64,000 bases of DNA from Neodontobutis hainanensis (lineage: Eukaryota > Chordata > Actinopteri > Gobiiformes > Odontobutidae). The notes beneath the pieces are model-generated. The model did not search any database and was not told the DNA's origin. It saw only the letters and a list, made by a program, of their open reading frames with translations. A program made the translations under genes and the position numbers. The DNA is taken from NCBI GenBank assembly GCA_024349245.1, contig JALDNG010000007.1:5506501-5570500 (forward strand), read 5' to 3'. Below, in pieces: positions 12,385-27,263 of this stretch; position 1 is the stretch's first letter, and every line of letters starts with the position of its first letter.

Positions 12385-15300
12385 AGGCCAATTCAGACAT
12401 AGCATGGAAGATGTGGAAGCAAACAGACTTATTGCAATGCCCAATCACAGAGAGACAATGTCTAACAGTCTAGTGGCTGCTAAGTTAACATGCTCCCAAA
12501 GCTGTCACCTTGTCACTGACTCCTGCTCTGTGTTAGACAATCAGAGCAGTCCAATCTAGTGCAATATATATGCAACACCGGCAGAAACAATGCTAGGATT
12601 TTTTGGGTATAACGACTCGCCATAACAGTGTGACCATTTAAGTGCCATATATATTTATTGGTCCACACTGAATCTTCCAGAGGCGTGTGGTATGTGGTGA
12701 TCCTTTCTGTCCGGAAATTTGTGAGACAGGCTCCCCATTGATCTGACTTGTTTTTCCAGTAAAATTTCTACAGTTGCCCTGCAGTTTTACTTCTTTTGAG
12801 TAACTGCTGTTGGCACTAACAGTCTACAGAAGCTGCAATTTGGGAAATGCTCCGACCCAGTCATGCCACTATCACAATGTGGGCCTTGTTAAAGATGCTA
12901 AAGACTTGACCGTGAGACAATATCATCTGTGTGCTAAAGTAATATCACACACAATGCACTATAGAGCAATGCTAGATAAAATTTCACATTTAAGCTGTAA
13001 GGACCATAATGCTGTTATATGATAAAGTGATGGTCAGTTTTGCCTCTGCCACTTTTTACATCATTACTTGGCACAAAATGTACTAAAATAATGTGCAATA
13101 GGAAAACAGAGTGGACTTGAGGTTTGCAGGATGTGGGCTTTTACAATAAGAATGCTGATTTTATTCAAGGCTACATTTTGGAACTTTTGTGTCAAAAACC
13201 CTGTGAATAAATATAGTAAATAAGTAAATTAGAATAACCACTGGCACAGCATGGAAAGGGAAAAGCATCATGTCATAGCTAAAGGCCAGCTACAAGGGTG
13301 TGATGTTTATAGCTATACCCAGTCTCTGTGTTGTGTAAAGTGTTAAGTCTATGTGGTGTGAGGGGTGGGGGCTTGTGGTAAAGTCTCTCAGCATGAATGT
13401 CCACTGTGTGTCGAGGTGCTGCCACTGTGTCTCCAAAGAGGAAAGTACTGGTACACAGCTGCTCTGATGCTGGCTCTCTTGGTAGTTTACTGTCGAAAGG
13501 TTTAAAAGAATGACACTAAGTTGACATGACACGCAAAGAAGCTTAGGAAGATTATGCCTCATATTCACATCTATAATAGATAATGCCATAGTCTCACAAA
13601 ACTTATCTCTCTTCACAGACATATCGTGTAATAAGTTCCCAACAAAACTTTGTTTTAAACTTTTTTTGTAATTGTATGCAACTGTACTTATTAATAGTAA
13701 AAGAATGCTTTAGAATTATCATTGAGTAAAGTTCTGTAAAAGGCAGAAAGAAAGTGCACAGAGCGATGTTTAAGCTTAATTATGTGTTCACTTAAACTGT
13801 TTATTTATTCAAATCCTCATTAGCCGTCGCCAAAGCAACAGTGTACGCTACATTCTCTCTTATAAGCAGAAAAACACACAATCCCCAGACACAAGATGTG
13901 GGTGCTGAGCTCACCAGGCTGATACGGTACATCACTCACACACAGCGCCTCTAGAGCCAAGCAATGATGGATTTTAAGGATTTGCCATCAGCTGAAAGCG
14001 TTCTCCTACACCTAGTTGCTTCGGCTGTGTCTGTGCGCTTGTGTGAAGCTTGACAGTTTGTTGGTATTATTTGGAGCAGCACTGAAACCGAGTCGTGTCG
14101 TTGCAGCATCCTGTGGGACGACACGTTCTGGATGCACTAAAACATAAGAATAATATCAGTTGTTCAACTATAACCACAATGATCTTTACGTGACCTAAGA
14201 ATTTCTGGGTTTTATCTGTTTGTGCCTGTTGAAGCTTCTGTTAAAATGCCCCGCATGAAGTAAAGTGTTTTTTTCTGTTAACTCTATGGTGTGTAATTGC
14301 CACAGATTCTCAGCCAATGGAGGCAGTCTTTAGTGAGGTCACATTTATCTAACAAGATCTGACAGCTCTCTGGCTAACCAACTAAATCCATCCAAGTTTT
14401 TAAGTTTTAGAGCACAGTAATAGTAATCCCCCTCATACTAATAATAAAACTTTTTACTTTTATCCCTCATTGTTTCTGTAGACATGGTATTTACATTACA
14501 TTTTTCTTTTCCAGCTGCTCTGGGCACTAGCTGCAGCATTAGCCTTAATGTCCCACTGCGTGCAGTGCTGCAGTTGACATTGTAAGTCTGACAGACGGGA
14601 CATTGTTGCCATTAAATACGATCATTCAAAAACTCTGCATTTCAAAATCTTGTCAATGTATTTCGTACAGTCTAAGTCTGTGCATGCTAACAAGTGAGGC
14701 AGGCTTAGGGTTAAAAGGTGATTAAGAGAGCATTTTCTGAAGTTTGTACCTGCTGGGTGTCCTGCTGAGTGCTTTCTTCTTAGCTGCCTTTCCTCTCTTC
14801 TCATGGGCTTTCATCTGTCCTTTTTTACACTGTCTTTTTATTCAGTTAATTTCCTTTATTCTTGCGGCCTCCTTTCCTGTTTTCTCTTTCATCCTTTTTT
14901 CTTTTTTCTTTTTTGTATCTCCACTAAACCTTCACTTTCATAGTTTTCACTAAAGCACAAAAACAAAGGGAAGTCTGTCAGCCTAAGTATTAGCATGTTG
15001 GCCACCTGTTCATGCTACTACAAGTTGTGTGGAGGCTGGGGATTGAAGAAAGATGTTGGCATGAGGTGATGGTCACTTTGCTGGAGTTGCACGAACAGGA
15101 ACACTCTCTTGAAAGTCTTTTTTTTTTATTCAAAACCAGATGGGTTGCTACTAATTACTGTTGTTTTTGGCAGCACTGAGCTCTTGACACTGTTGTGGCA
15201 CACATCCAAAGTAACATTGAAAAGAAAATGTTTGAGGCCACAGTAAATCTTTGGGCTGGATGAAGTGGGTACAGGCTGGAGTGTAGCGTGACTGACAAAC

Positions 15301-17204
15301 TGAGCGAGATGTTGAAAGAAGATTGTGGTAAAAGAGGGACTAGCTCCTGAGAGAGACAGATATGTGAATGCAAACACTGAGCAACTTATCTTTAGGCAAA
15401 ACAGAGATAGAGGCATAGGCAGGCGGACGGACGGGCGGACGGAGTTGAGAGAGGCGGTATCAGATAGGTGAAAGACGCCAGGCAGAGCCATAGAAAGCAG
15501 TTTTCAAAGAGCCACACATAAAGTGTTGTGGAATAAATGAATGGGCAGAGAAGGCTAATCATTGTGCATGTTGCTAATGCCAATGTGTCCTGTGATTGTG
15601 CGCGTGAGGCTGTTCATGTCAATGTGTCTTTGCTTATGTATATTTTTAGCAGTGATGGTAGCTTGGTGCATCTGGTACCCTTAGCCCCAGGGAGGCCACA
15701 CTTTACACACATATTATTGTAGTCATTCTCTCATTTACAGTCTCACATGTTCATCTTTCTTTCATAGACACTCACTAATGTGGCTGTAGTCAAAAATGCT
15801 CAAACAATGTCACTTGTGCAAGGTAGGCAGGAGCACCCATGAGTGCACAGACCAATCTCTGCAATGGTGGATGTATGTATACTGTATATACAGTGTGTGT
15901 GTGGGCACGTTGCATTCTTCTGCTCTTTTTATTGCCAGTAAAGCCATGTTTTTTTTAGATAATGCCACACTGTATATGTCGAAGTCAGCAGTGTATACTG
16001 TCAGGATCAATCCATCATGCCTTTACACATGTCATATATGGACGTATGCAACTTCTCTTTATCTTATAGATCTACCACAGACTCTGCTGCACAACACATT
16101 TTTCATGTTCACACACAACAGCATGACAGTTATGGCAAAGCTTATTACTTTATCACCTTTTAAGTGTTTAGATTTCCCTGGAGTATTTTTGGTTCACTGG
16201 AATAACTGTCTACACATTATATAATGTCAAATAACATGTTGTTATGACCTTCTGGCTTATTAGTAATAGATTGCCTGGCTGTAACTATATTTCATGAGAA
16301 AGTCACCTGCTCTTGATGAAGAGTAGTAGGACTATATTTTGCTTTTCTAGTTTGGTTAACTTTCTAAGAATATTAAATGGGAATATGTAATTACAGAGCG
16401 CCTTGTAGATTTTCTTGTACACTTCCTTCATTTTTTCAAGCTGCCTTCTGCCCCGTCTGGCCTCGCTTAACGTCATCTCGGAGGAGCACGGGGAGATGGG
16501 AGGAGGTGATGGTGGGGGGTGTTAGTGTAAAAAGCCCACTACAGTATCCCTTTGTGGTCCTCACATATCCCACAAACACACACATGCACATTTGCTGATT
16601 ACAGTCCTTCCCCATTGTGCTGTGGGGTCACTTGTGTGAGAACTGTGGTGACCTTCACACCACAGCTTTCTTTCTCAAAGTTACAATGGCACAGCAAGGT
16701 GATGGTTTTTGTAAAGAACTTCAAATAGAGTGCAGCAAGTTCTTCTTCTGTTGTTTATTTCCCCTGTGAGTTTTTGGACGCCGTGTCAGGTGTTTGTGTG
16801 TGTGTGTATCTGTGAAGGTGGGCTTTGAGTCATTCGCATCAGTGAGTGCTTGCAAAACATACTCATGATGCTTCAATTGAAAATATTCTCCTGCCAGTCG
16901 CGTCTATGTATCATCCACCAAACCGTGTTAGATATGCAAGCGGGCTTCATTCAGAACAGGTCTATGGGGTTTTAGTGATCCACTTTCAGTCAAGTTTAAC
17001 GTCACTCTGAGCCAACAAACCACCTACAGACTTTTGGTTTGGCAATGCAAGCTCATTAGACTCATTCACTTGTGGTCCATGATATTACCATCTAGAGACG
17101 TAGTGTTTGACGAAGTAGCAGCCAGTTCTCAGTTCCAATGTATATATACTAAATAGACCATCTTGTCTTTTAGATTTCTATACAGTTAGCAAAGTTGATC
17201 TCCC
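12385..17204. other. Non-coding, no gene recognised
   Basis: The frame at 15796-16224 has no domain, signal or compositional support. A pyrimidine-rich stretch lies at 14760-14940 and a GGAC/GGCGGAC run near 15420. A unique-looking block is at about 13810-14120. Confidence 0.55.
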
Positions 17205-17275
17205 AGTGCTCGGGTGGATTTTGTCTGGGTACTCCGGTTTCCCCAACAACATCAAAACATGCTATAGTCTCTGGT
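17205..17275 (+). repeat. Fragment of the same common teleost repeat (different part)
   Basis: The segment CTGGGTACTCCGGTTTCC followed by ATCAAAACATGC resembles the upstream portion of the repeat seen at 46876-47012. Only about 70 bp can be recognised. Confidence 0.45.
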
Positions 17276-19466
17276 TAGTGATATAACCCAGTTACCCCCT
17301 GGTTTATAAATTTTCCCACGGAATAATAAAGAGATAGTAAAAATTCCAATTGTTTGAAATTACAGGACTAAGTGGAAGAAGATGAATGAATGAATCTTGT
17401 TTTTTTGTTGAGTTCATTAAAATTACACATCATAATGTAATTTCTTATTTGTAAATTACAAAAATCAGGAAATATGGCAATTCACACAACACTTGAACCT
17501 CAGGCTGCTACTCGGGAACCTAAAGTAGAGATGAGTCAGCACTGCCTCCTTCATGAATTTATTAATTGTTATCACTAAACATATGTGTGTACTTTTAGTG
17601 TTAAGTTCAATGCACATGCAGTTTACACAGATACACTGTACTGGTGCATTTAAAGTAAGTCAGTTGCATTACTTAACTTCACTGTGTCGGTTTGTCTCTG
17701 CTGGCAAAGCACAGCTACAGAACAAATGAGTCAGAGGCTGTGACACTTGGAGAGGAATGAGGCTGGAAAGGCACACAAATTGCCTAACATCATGCTGTCC
17801 TAAAAAGACAGCCATTAGCATAATATGACACCTCGCAGCTGAACAAAACGGATCTATGCTTGACAATTATTGAGGAAGGACGAGCTTCTTTTTACATGCA
17901 CTTTTCTAACATCCATTGTCAAAATCCTACTTTTTGCAGCCTGCGTATTCAACTCCCAGTGCACTCTGGCTTCATTCCTCTGAGATTGTACCCTGAAAAG
18001 TAATTTAGCTTTGCTCAGTTGTCAAAAGTTTGAAAACATATTGGAGTAAGTAGCTCAGGGAAAGAAACACAATTTCCTTTTCGGCATAATACTAACGTTA
18101 ATGTTTAAAACTGCCATGTGTGCTGTGCTAATGGAGGACAGGCTAAAGTAGGAGAAATGCATTAAAGGACTCACTGCAATTGTAATTCTGACCTTTGTGA
18201 AAAAAGTGCCAAAATATGGAAATAAATGTCGTCAGCAATATTCTTTAGCCACTGGTCTATATTTAGAGGGCTCCTTTTAGCTGTACGTATTATTATGCAA
18301 CCAACAAAAATGACAGAACGCAATATTCAAATGAGAAATGTTTGAGAGTGAAGGGCAGAAAAGCTTTGTCCTGTTCACAGAGCTCGCTGGGGAATCCACG
18401 CACACACACAGCGAGGTAAATTTTCTCAAACACACGTGATTTTTGGTCTCTACGCTCCACACTGGCACTCTTCATGCCACTGTGCCCCCCCCCCCCCCCT
18501 TTCACACATGCACTCTCTCTAACAGGGCCGTGTGCACGTGGGTGTGCATGTGTGCGTCAACGAGTCAAAAGGTTTCTGTAGGTGACAGAGAAGAACAAAG
18601 AGGCTCAGAGGGAATTTTCAATTACAGAAATCTCACACATAAGCCGAAATATAATGCGACTGATGGCTTGGTATCAATCTTGTTAAATGTTGAGGTGTAA
18701 TGTGTTGTGGGGAACCTGGCAATGCCCTGGTGCCATTGATTACAAACAGATATTGGTATGTTGTTATTGGCTAGCACATTTTTAGTCTTGTAGAAGTCTA
18801 ACTCTAACTGAAGGATAATCTGAGGGTAGTTGAGTTTTAAACTTATTAATGTAACATCGGATTTAGCCACTGAAATGCAGAGTGTTTGCATTGACTGAAT
18901 TGGGGACATAGCAAGATGCTGTAGTTGCAAATGGAAATGAAAAATGATTATAAGGAACAATCACACTAAATCACACTAAATCAAATGCATATCAACAAAA
19001 TGTCATGTGATATTTTTTTGTAGATAAAAAATTGTCATTTGCACAACAGCACAAAATTCAAATACTGTACACGAGGAATAGTCTCATTTACAAGAAGTGT
19101 TTATGCTAAAGAAATCTGTATTTATGTTTAACACTAACACATTCCATTTTGGACAAACTCAGAACATTCATCTCAGAAAAAGAGCAGTATTGGCTGGTAA
19201 AAGCAAGAGAAAAATGAATGGTGCCACCATAGATCTCATACTGTTAGAGGGCTTTAAGCACTTTTTTTACACAGTTATTAAGCTATATGCCACAAAACTT
19301 GATTAAAAGAGCTGAGACATGAACTTACAGCACACAGCCATTAACTATTAGCTACATCAAACTGCTGGATAAAGGCTCACATCGATTTTGCTGTTAACAC
19401 AAATATACTGGAAACATTGTGTATAATGTACAGATTATATTCAGTGGTACAAATGTGGCACTTTCC
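17276..19466. other. Non-coding, no gene recognised
   Basis: AT-rich sequence. Apart from the poly-C run and a short TCACACTAAA duplication at 18961-18980 I see no structure. Confidence 0.55.
18485..18499 (+). repeat. Poly-C run
   Basis: Fifteen consecutive C residues. Length errors are possible in assembly. Confidence 0.9.
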
Positions 19467-19525
19467 TGTGTGTGTGTGTGTGTGTGTGTGTTTGTGTGTG
19501 TGTGTGGGTGTGTGTGTGTGTGTTT

Positions 19526-19564
<39 letters not shown>

Positions 19565-19570
19565 TGTGTG
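19467..19570 (+). repeat. Interrupted (TG)n microsatellite
   Basis: About 100 bp of TG repeats with scattered TTTG and GGG interruptions, indicating an old locus. Confidence 0.97.
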
Positions 19571-20011
19571 AGACATTTAAATAAGTCCATTAAAAAAGTA
19601 TTATTTATTATTTCTATTGACTGTGCAGGAAGTGAATGTTGGTTAGAATAATACATCGCAAACACCGAAGCAGGTATGTTTGTGTTTTATTAATAAACCA
19701 AAATTGACACTGTGCGTCGTGTTGGAATGTGCTATAATTGGATGGAGTGTTTGATATACGCTGGCTAGATGTTTCACAGGAAGTCCCTTTCATCTGATCA
19801 TCACTCATCTCCCTCTCTTTTATTTCCTCTGTCACTCTTTCACTTTGTTTCCCCCCCACTCCCCCCCATCTGCCTTCTTCATGCGCTCCTTCATTTCCCT
19901 GCTTTCTCTTCTCTCTCTCTCATTGGTGCTCCCACCTCCGTCGGTGTTTGCAGCTTGCCTATCTGCATGTCTGTGTTTTGGTCTGTGTGGGCGCCATCCT
20001 GTCAAAACCTG

Positions 20012-20012
<1 letters not shown>

Positions 20013-20048
<36 letters not shown>

Positions 20049-20086
20049 CGTGTGCGTGTGTGCGTGTGCATGTGTGTGTGTGCGCA
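20013..20086 (+). repeat. (TG)n microsatellite with CG/CA variants
   Basis: A TG run followed by alternating TG, CG and CA steps ending in TGCGCACA. The alternating purine-pyrimidine structure can adopt Z-DNA. Confidence 0.95.
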
Positions 20087-23000
20087 CAATTGGGCTTGTG
20101 GTCTTTGAGTTTTTGCTCCTAAGTATGCTACTGTGTATTTGTTTCTAGGTTGTGTTAGTGTGTGTATACACCTCGTCTTTGGTTTCTTTTTGTCTGTCAA
20201 GCTAGGGAAAAATAAACTTCTTTTTCTTCCCTTTGGAGGCAGAAAGAAAATCATTGTTTGATTGATTCCTATCCCAAAGCCAGTCTTTGGTTTTTAACAC
20301 AACTAATCAATTTATCCCTACACACATGCAGCTGTAGACATACGTACATCCACGCACTGAACGTGGTTTTTAGATTTTCTTCGCTTCGGGTTGAGTTTTT
20401 CAAACAGACGAGTCAAGAGTGTGGCGTCAAGTGCCTCTCACCCGCTTCCTACTGTTTCCTCCTCCTCTCCTTGCTCAAACTTTCTAAGAAGCACTTTGGC
20501 ATAAGAGTGTTTTGCCCTTGTGAAGGCTCTGTGTGATCTTTTTCATTATTTATATGTATGCCTTTTCCACCAGGGTATCTTGTATTTTCAGTGGTGCTTT
20601 GGCAGTTAAGGGCCATGAAAAATAAACTGATGACTATTTAGAACTGCTGCTTAGTCGACGTCAGAAATGGAGCACAAGTGAATACACTCTGCTGCATTTG
20701 TCTCGGTTAAGCATTTGTTTGTATTTTCAGTCGCTCAGGTCAGTGGGAAACATGAAAGACATTTTTTTTCTGTCAACTTGGATTACATCTAAACAAACTC
20801 CACTGTGCAGCACATCCAGTTTACTAATGGCAACCAGCTGCCTCACTAAAAACAGTGAGATGTACATATTTGTTATGACGAGACATTTTTCTATTTTGTG
20901 CTCTGCAGGTGAGTTGTAAAATGATCATCATGTAACAACATTCAAAGTACAAACACTTCAAACAAAACATGGTGACATACAGGTGGGCAAAGAATGACTC
21001 ATGGGCTGGACAATGAGCACTCTTTCACTGAACCTGCTCATGTTTGTGTGCTTTTGCCAATGGAAACAAAATGGAGGCCGGGCAAAGGCTGACACAGGAG
21101 AGAGGCTTTGGTGGGGTGTGAGTCTAATCCATTGGGGATACTGATGCATGGGACTTCAGTTACTATATTTGGCACTGAAGTCCCATTTTGAAGTGTGTGC
21201 TGGTTGAGCAGCTGCAGGAGCTCAGCCCAAACCTGAGGAGAGGAGGTTTACAGATCTCCAGGCATGCTCTTGTTTGGGCAGCTACATGGTTCTTTATGGG
21301 ATAAAGTGAGAACATTATTGATGACTCTGTCATTTAGTTGCAACCAGTTTCAGAAGGAATCTATCTCCGCTGGCAGTTTGTCATTTGCGTCCCATTTAGG
21401 GCTGAAACAATTCATCAAATAAATCAGGTAATTCAATTCAATTGAGTTTTGAAATACCTGGAAGCCCTTTGGGCAGGCACTCTGCAAATTTTAGTAGCCT
21501 GAAATTAAATTAAGGCCAAATAAAATCCATTTTTAATGTATACGGTGGTACTTGTCATGTAAGGCAGGGCACGTTCACATAATGTTTGCTTTTTGGGATG
21601 GGCATTTTTTACCTATGAGCCTACTTTATTTTAAAAAAACAAACAAAAAAGGGCCAGATGTAAATAACAGAGCACCGGATTTGGATTGCACACCTCAGGC
21701 TAGACACACCTGTGTTAAATACTTGTATCTGTTGTTGGTATCAGTCAGTACCATTTTAAGTAGGTGGCAATAAAATCAATAAAATGTATTAGTTGCAGCT
21801 TTATGAACGGTAAATATTAAAACTTCCACTACTCAAGAAGGCGACACCATGCTTGCACATATTCCAAACTTTATGCAAGCAGCTACATTTTAGTGCCATC
21901 TCATTCACTCAAGTTTCGATCCTTTTATTGTGTTGTAGGGTGCCCAAGTGCTGTTTGCAGTCAGTCCTGTAAATTGCAGCTGAGCAACACACAGCATGTG
22001 AAATTAATACAACTTAGCTCTCATCCTTCACTCTGTCTGAACAAGTGGCTGGGCTCTCACATAAAAGCAGGCGGCGGAGAGGATGCATTTTCCGAACAAC
22101 AAACCTCCCGACCTTCTCAGCACCTCTCACGGGCGCCTTACTCCAGCGTTCAAGCTTTCAAGCTCTCCGCTCTCCTCTGGCTCTTAACTGACTCTCAAAC
22201 TCTGTGCTGCTTTCTTTTTTTTTATCCTCTTTGTCCATGTCATCTCTCTTTTACACAGTTCTCAGTCTCAGTTGTTACATAGCATGGTTTATTGGCGTGT
22301 ATCTCTGTAAAGCACCACTCTAACCTGTTCTGTACAATCAAACTATTTTTAAAGCTGGAAATTATACCCACACCATCCTATTGTGTGATATCTCTGGATG
22401 TGAAAAGATCAAATTCGATTAACAAGTAATAAAAAGATTTCAGATAAGAGCCAGAACGGGTGTAAAAGGTAAAGGCTGATCGAGGAGATATAGCAGTTTA
22501 ATAAAACACAAAAACTTCTTCATGAATGCAAAATGTACTAGATAATTGTGTTCAGACCTTTTGTGGGAACTTCAAACTGACTTTGCAACCCGAGATTCAA
22601 AGACAGAAAATAGAAGATCTTAAATGAATATGGCAATCACTGATAATGAAAGAAGTTACAAAAGGAAGAAAGGAGAGCACAGATTTAAAACTCAAGAAAA
22701 GCATAGAAGAAGAGAATCTTGAATATTAATTTGAATTGACTGAGGAGAAAATGTGAGAAAAGTGGTGACAGTGTACTCTGAAGCGACAGGAGGAGAAATA
22801 GGAGGTGACATAAAAGATGTGACACCACCAAGACTCTGGAACGGATCCAATTAAGAACCAATGTAGGTTTGTCAAACCAAGGCCTTTGTTCAGAAGGGCT
22901 AAGAAATGCTGAGCTATCAGGTTTTTTTTTTCTAAAAGGAAGATGGGGGTGGTGAGCTGCCCAGAAGTGAGAGGGGATGCAAAGAATGAGGTAAAGTGAC

Positions 23001-26000
23001 AGCTGATGGAAAAAGAGTACAAAAGTTAACAGTCAGTTAAAATATGTTTACTCTATAATACTCAAAATACAATTTAGTTTAATCTTAATCCTGTAGACAG
23101 TTCTCTATTACATGACCTATTTCAGTCTCAGTGGGGGTCTCAGTGTGAGTCAATGCTGACCGTTTGTTGACATGAAATATAGCCCTTCGGTCTGACTTAC
23201 CGACCAATGTGCAATTAGAAACACATTATACGTTCTTGTTTTAGTGCAATAGCTAAATTACAAGGGCTCTGTCTGAGGCTCCTGAGGTCATGTTCCTTCT
23301 TATTGAATTCACAGCTAATGCTTAAATTACCTCAGGAAAATATATTAGTGGACACAAGAGAAAACCTGACTGAGTCCTTTCTTAATATGAGACATGTATA
23401 ACCATTGTCATTTGTCAGGGAGCTGCTAAAACCTACAGCAGCTAACTGGAACTGGAAGTCGACTGAAAGCAGGTGACAAACCTTGACAGTAGCTTAATTC
23501 AATCACATTGTAAAACCCCTAAGATGTGGGTTATGATGAGGTTGAAAAAAAAACATATCGGAAAACTCTAAATCAACTAAATATTGCATGCTGTTGCTCC
23601 AGAATGGAAATGGCATGTGTTATGTGTGGACATCAGAACTTGAATAAAGCTTGTGCCCAAATGACAGAAGGGAAGCAGCAGCGGAGAAACATGATTCATC
23701 AACATTATGGATGGGCTACTGGAGAGATTTTTGATGTGATCATTTAGAGTTGAATTGAAATATTTTCTATCTTTTTGCTAAATTTTGCTCAACAGAACGT
23801 GAAGAGTAGGGGCCAGCAGAGAGGTCAACGAGAGAAAGATGCAGGAACGTAGAGATGATGTGGAAAGTAATAATAAGTTTAAACCTACAACAGCAGAAAA
23901 AACGATTCTATTGAGAAAAAAAACATTTTGAAAAGAGAAACATATTAAAGACATCTGAGAGCGAGAATAAGAAGCAGCATGACGCAAAAAGCGGCGCGCT
24001 GAAAGTGAGGAGACCAGCCACATTTAAGCAGGTAGACAAAAAGTGAAAACGAGAAGCGGACAGGTTGGGTAAAAAGCCTATATAATGTGTGGAAGGTATG
24101 GACAAAGGGGATCACTCAAGCATTGCCCCAGACATTATTGGATAACTGGATCTCCTAACAAGTAATAAGGCAGCTGAACCACGAGAGAAATGAAGCAGGA
24201 GGGCCAGAGAGATTTTCACGCTTGGCTTCAGGCCGGCCATTAAGAGCTCTGTGTAGTATGATGTGCACAAGGCGTTTTCCCTTAAAGCAGAGTCAATGGG
24301 AAATGAAACTGCAAAGGGAAATAAAGAGAAGGAGGAATGTTCATAAATATGTAATAACTTTAACTTCTTTATGATGGTTTTGATAGTTTAGTGAGCTGCT
24401 CAATATAGCATGGACATGTGTAGAGAAAACACCTACAGTATGTGCACATTTTATTTTAGCTTTGACCACTTTTTCTTTAAAATTAGCTGAATTCTTGGCC
24501 TAAATTAAGTCACTGTTGCATCATTTGGAAACTAGGATTCATCTTGTCCAATGCCCCCCAAAATGTGCTAAATAGTGGCTGGGCAATGTGGCTAAAACAA
24601 CTCAACCCTATAAACAGGAAATAGATACAGTAGATTTTTTTATGTATCTCATTTTATCTCATTGCTATCAACCAGGTTTGTTAATCTGACAACATTTATT
24701 TTGCAAGTGGTGACCTTTTATATTTTTAGTTTGGATTGCTCATACTCTACTTTCATAAGGCCACTGGTTAAAATCATACTTCCAGACATTTAATAAAACT
24801 ATTATTTCAGAAAGTTCACTATTTGTTTTTGAGTTGTGAAGGTGAAATTCACTTTTCTTGGCAACAGAAAACCAGCCTCCGTTCAATTCTGGACCGGTTA
24901 CTCAAACATATTTTAAATGGAAATCCACCGAAAGCACATAGCCAATATTCATACACCATTTTTTCTGCAGTAGATTGTGTGATTTACGCTAATTAAATTT
25001 GTCGCTAAATGAAGTGAGCTGATATTGACTGTGGTGTACATCATTTGTTACTGCTGGTTGATGCTGGCTGATGCTGCAGTACTTGTGATTGGCATTATTG
25101 ATAAGCTGGAGGCGAGTCTAACATTTAATCAGTATTTACAAATATAAGGGCCCTGACTTCACTTCCAATTATGGCACCTAAGATGATGTAGGAAGAGCAA
25201 GATGAAACGGTAGTGTATTAACACAATCAGGAAGGGTTGTCCTCGGGCTACGCTTCAGGAGCGTGCATCTGAAATGTGGATTCCTTTTCAAATTTATGTC
25301 CTTCTTTATAATTTTAATAAATGATTGTTTGATATAAGTTGTAGTTATGCATGATTAAACGTCTTAAATATTCTTATGTTGTTGCAGTATTGTGCGGTCT
25401 TGTCTACCTCCTGTTATCTGTGCAAGTAAAGCTAAAATAATAATAAAAAAATAGACAATAAAAGAAAATGGAGAAGATGTCTTTGTCAGGGGAGCTAGAT
25501 ATAATGCTTTAATGTTTTTTTATTGAGCAGTCCAAAAGGCTTGCTTGAGTCACTTCTGGTGATTTGTCTTGGAGGCGGTGTTCTCTCTCTGTCTCCATGA
25601 CTGACAACACTTTTGAGTCAGTAGAAATCCTGCTGGACCAGTTTATTGTTGTTTTATTGTTTATGTTGGTACTGTCCCTGTTTTCCACAGGGACCAGACT
25701 AATTCTTTGTAGAAAAATAACAAAGGTGGTCGGGGCAGGGAAGCAAACTGCATTGAAGACTAAGTATGAAGGTATGAAGGTGTATGTATTTAACATCAGG
25801 CTTATGCAAAATACAACCTGACATCACGCAAAGTTTATTTTATATTATCAGCGCTCAACAGCTCATGAAATCCCATCTACTTAGTTGCTCTCTCAGTGAG
25901 TGTCTTTGATCTCAGAAGAACAGTTTTTTGCCACTATGTCAACTAATTTAGAGTCTCAACAATAAAATATGATCCTCCAATAAACCAAACCCTGATTTGG

Positions 26001-27263
26001 TTTTAGTTATTCAAAAGCCATCTCTATGTCTGGAACTAGTGGGAAAAGTCTAGACCAAAGATGGCTTATGTGAAGGTTTTATTTTAAGGACCATTACTTT
26101 CCAACACATATAAAATACAAGTCCATTTACTCAAGACATTCACATTATTCAAAACGTTGAGCCTTTATGAGGTAAGAGTCAAAAACAGATTGAAGGGTAC
26201 ATAGGGTTGGACCGTGTGGTAACGTCTATAAATAGCTGAGCATTGTGATAAAATTAACACAAGTGCAGAGAGGATGTTTATGTATGATTGTGAAGATGGT
26301 GAGTGACGGTGTGCATGTGACTCAATATAGGCTTATTTGGTGTGTGTGTGTGTGTGTGTTTGCGTTGGGTGCCAGTGCCGAGAGATGAGATGAGAAGCCT
26401 TTAAAAGCCACATTAGCAAGTGCCTTGAAAGCCAAGTGGCAGCCTTTTATACGCCTCTGTCCTTACCGTACACACACTCGGCGTCTAGACCCACTAATTC
26501 GCATTAAGCACGTTAGTCGGTTTTAATCACACTGCATGATGTGTGTGAGCTTCAGCAAGGCCGCTTAATGTAGATAATAAGGTACTCGCTACAGTAATAG
26601 ATCTGTCATTCAGCACAATTAAAGGAACACACTTGCATACATAGACTTTTAAGAGGCTTCTCTATCCATTTACGCAACCCGCTCAAATATACCCAACGCA
26701 AACTGCATCATTGTACCATTATCAAGTCAATGCACCTCCACATTGAGCTATGTCTGTTTGTGCTGTCACATTACCTTTAATTAGTCATGCACAGGCCCTC
26801 TTACACACTCTTCCCTTTGAATTGTAAAATGTAATGCTTGTATTAAGGATTAGGTCACAAGCTGTCACATTTCCTCTCCAGTTATAATTAAGGGTTATGT
26901 AATACAATACCGCCAAACACACTGTAAGGCTCACACATAGGTACACACACACACTCGCACTCTAAGACACATTGGATGGGACATGCATGCGCACCTGCAG
27001 CCGTGGAGTTGACCAGAAGGCATGAATGAAAAGTGTGCAGCCTCTGGGCAAGTGGATTATGTAAATTATTGAGACTCCACCCCCAAGCAAGAACATAGCC
27101 TTAGTCACAATAGCACATCCACACATTCATAGCAAAGATTTACTAGAGAGCATTCATATCCTCTTCTCCACTGGATTTAAAGAACTTATCACAACAGGCA
27201 ATGTTCAAAGAGATACAAAAAAAACACTATAGTTAAAGAAAATGCATTGAAACAGAACATGCT
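20087..27263. other. Non-coding, no gene recognised
   Basis: No exon is recognised. Weak resemblances to hAT-like repeat ends occur near 21399 (AGGGCTGAAACAATTC) and 24578 (GGCTGGGCAATGTGG), both too diverged to delimit. The block at 26385-26640 is unique-looking with many homeodomain-type ATTA sites and may be regulatory. Confidence 0.5.

Noticed and set aside
15796..16224. 142-residue open frame
   Set aside because: No motif, no splice or promoter support, and composition like the surrounding DNA.
20013..20086. Cys-Val and His-Thr repeat proteins
   Set aside because: These are translations of TG/CA microsatellites in several frames and not genes.
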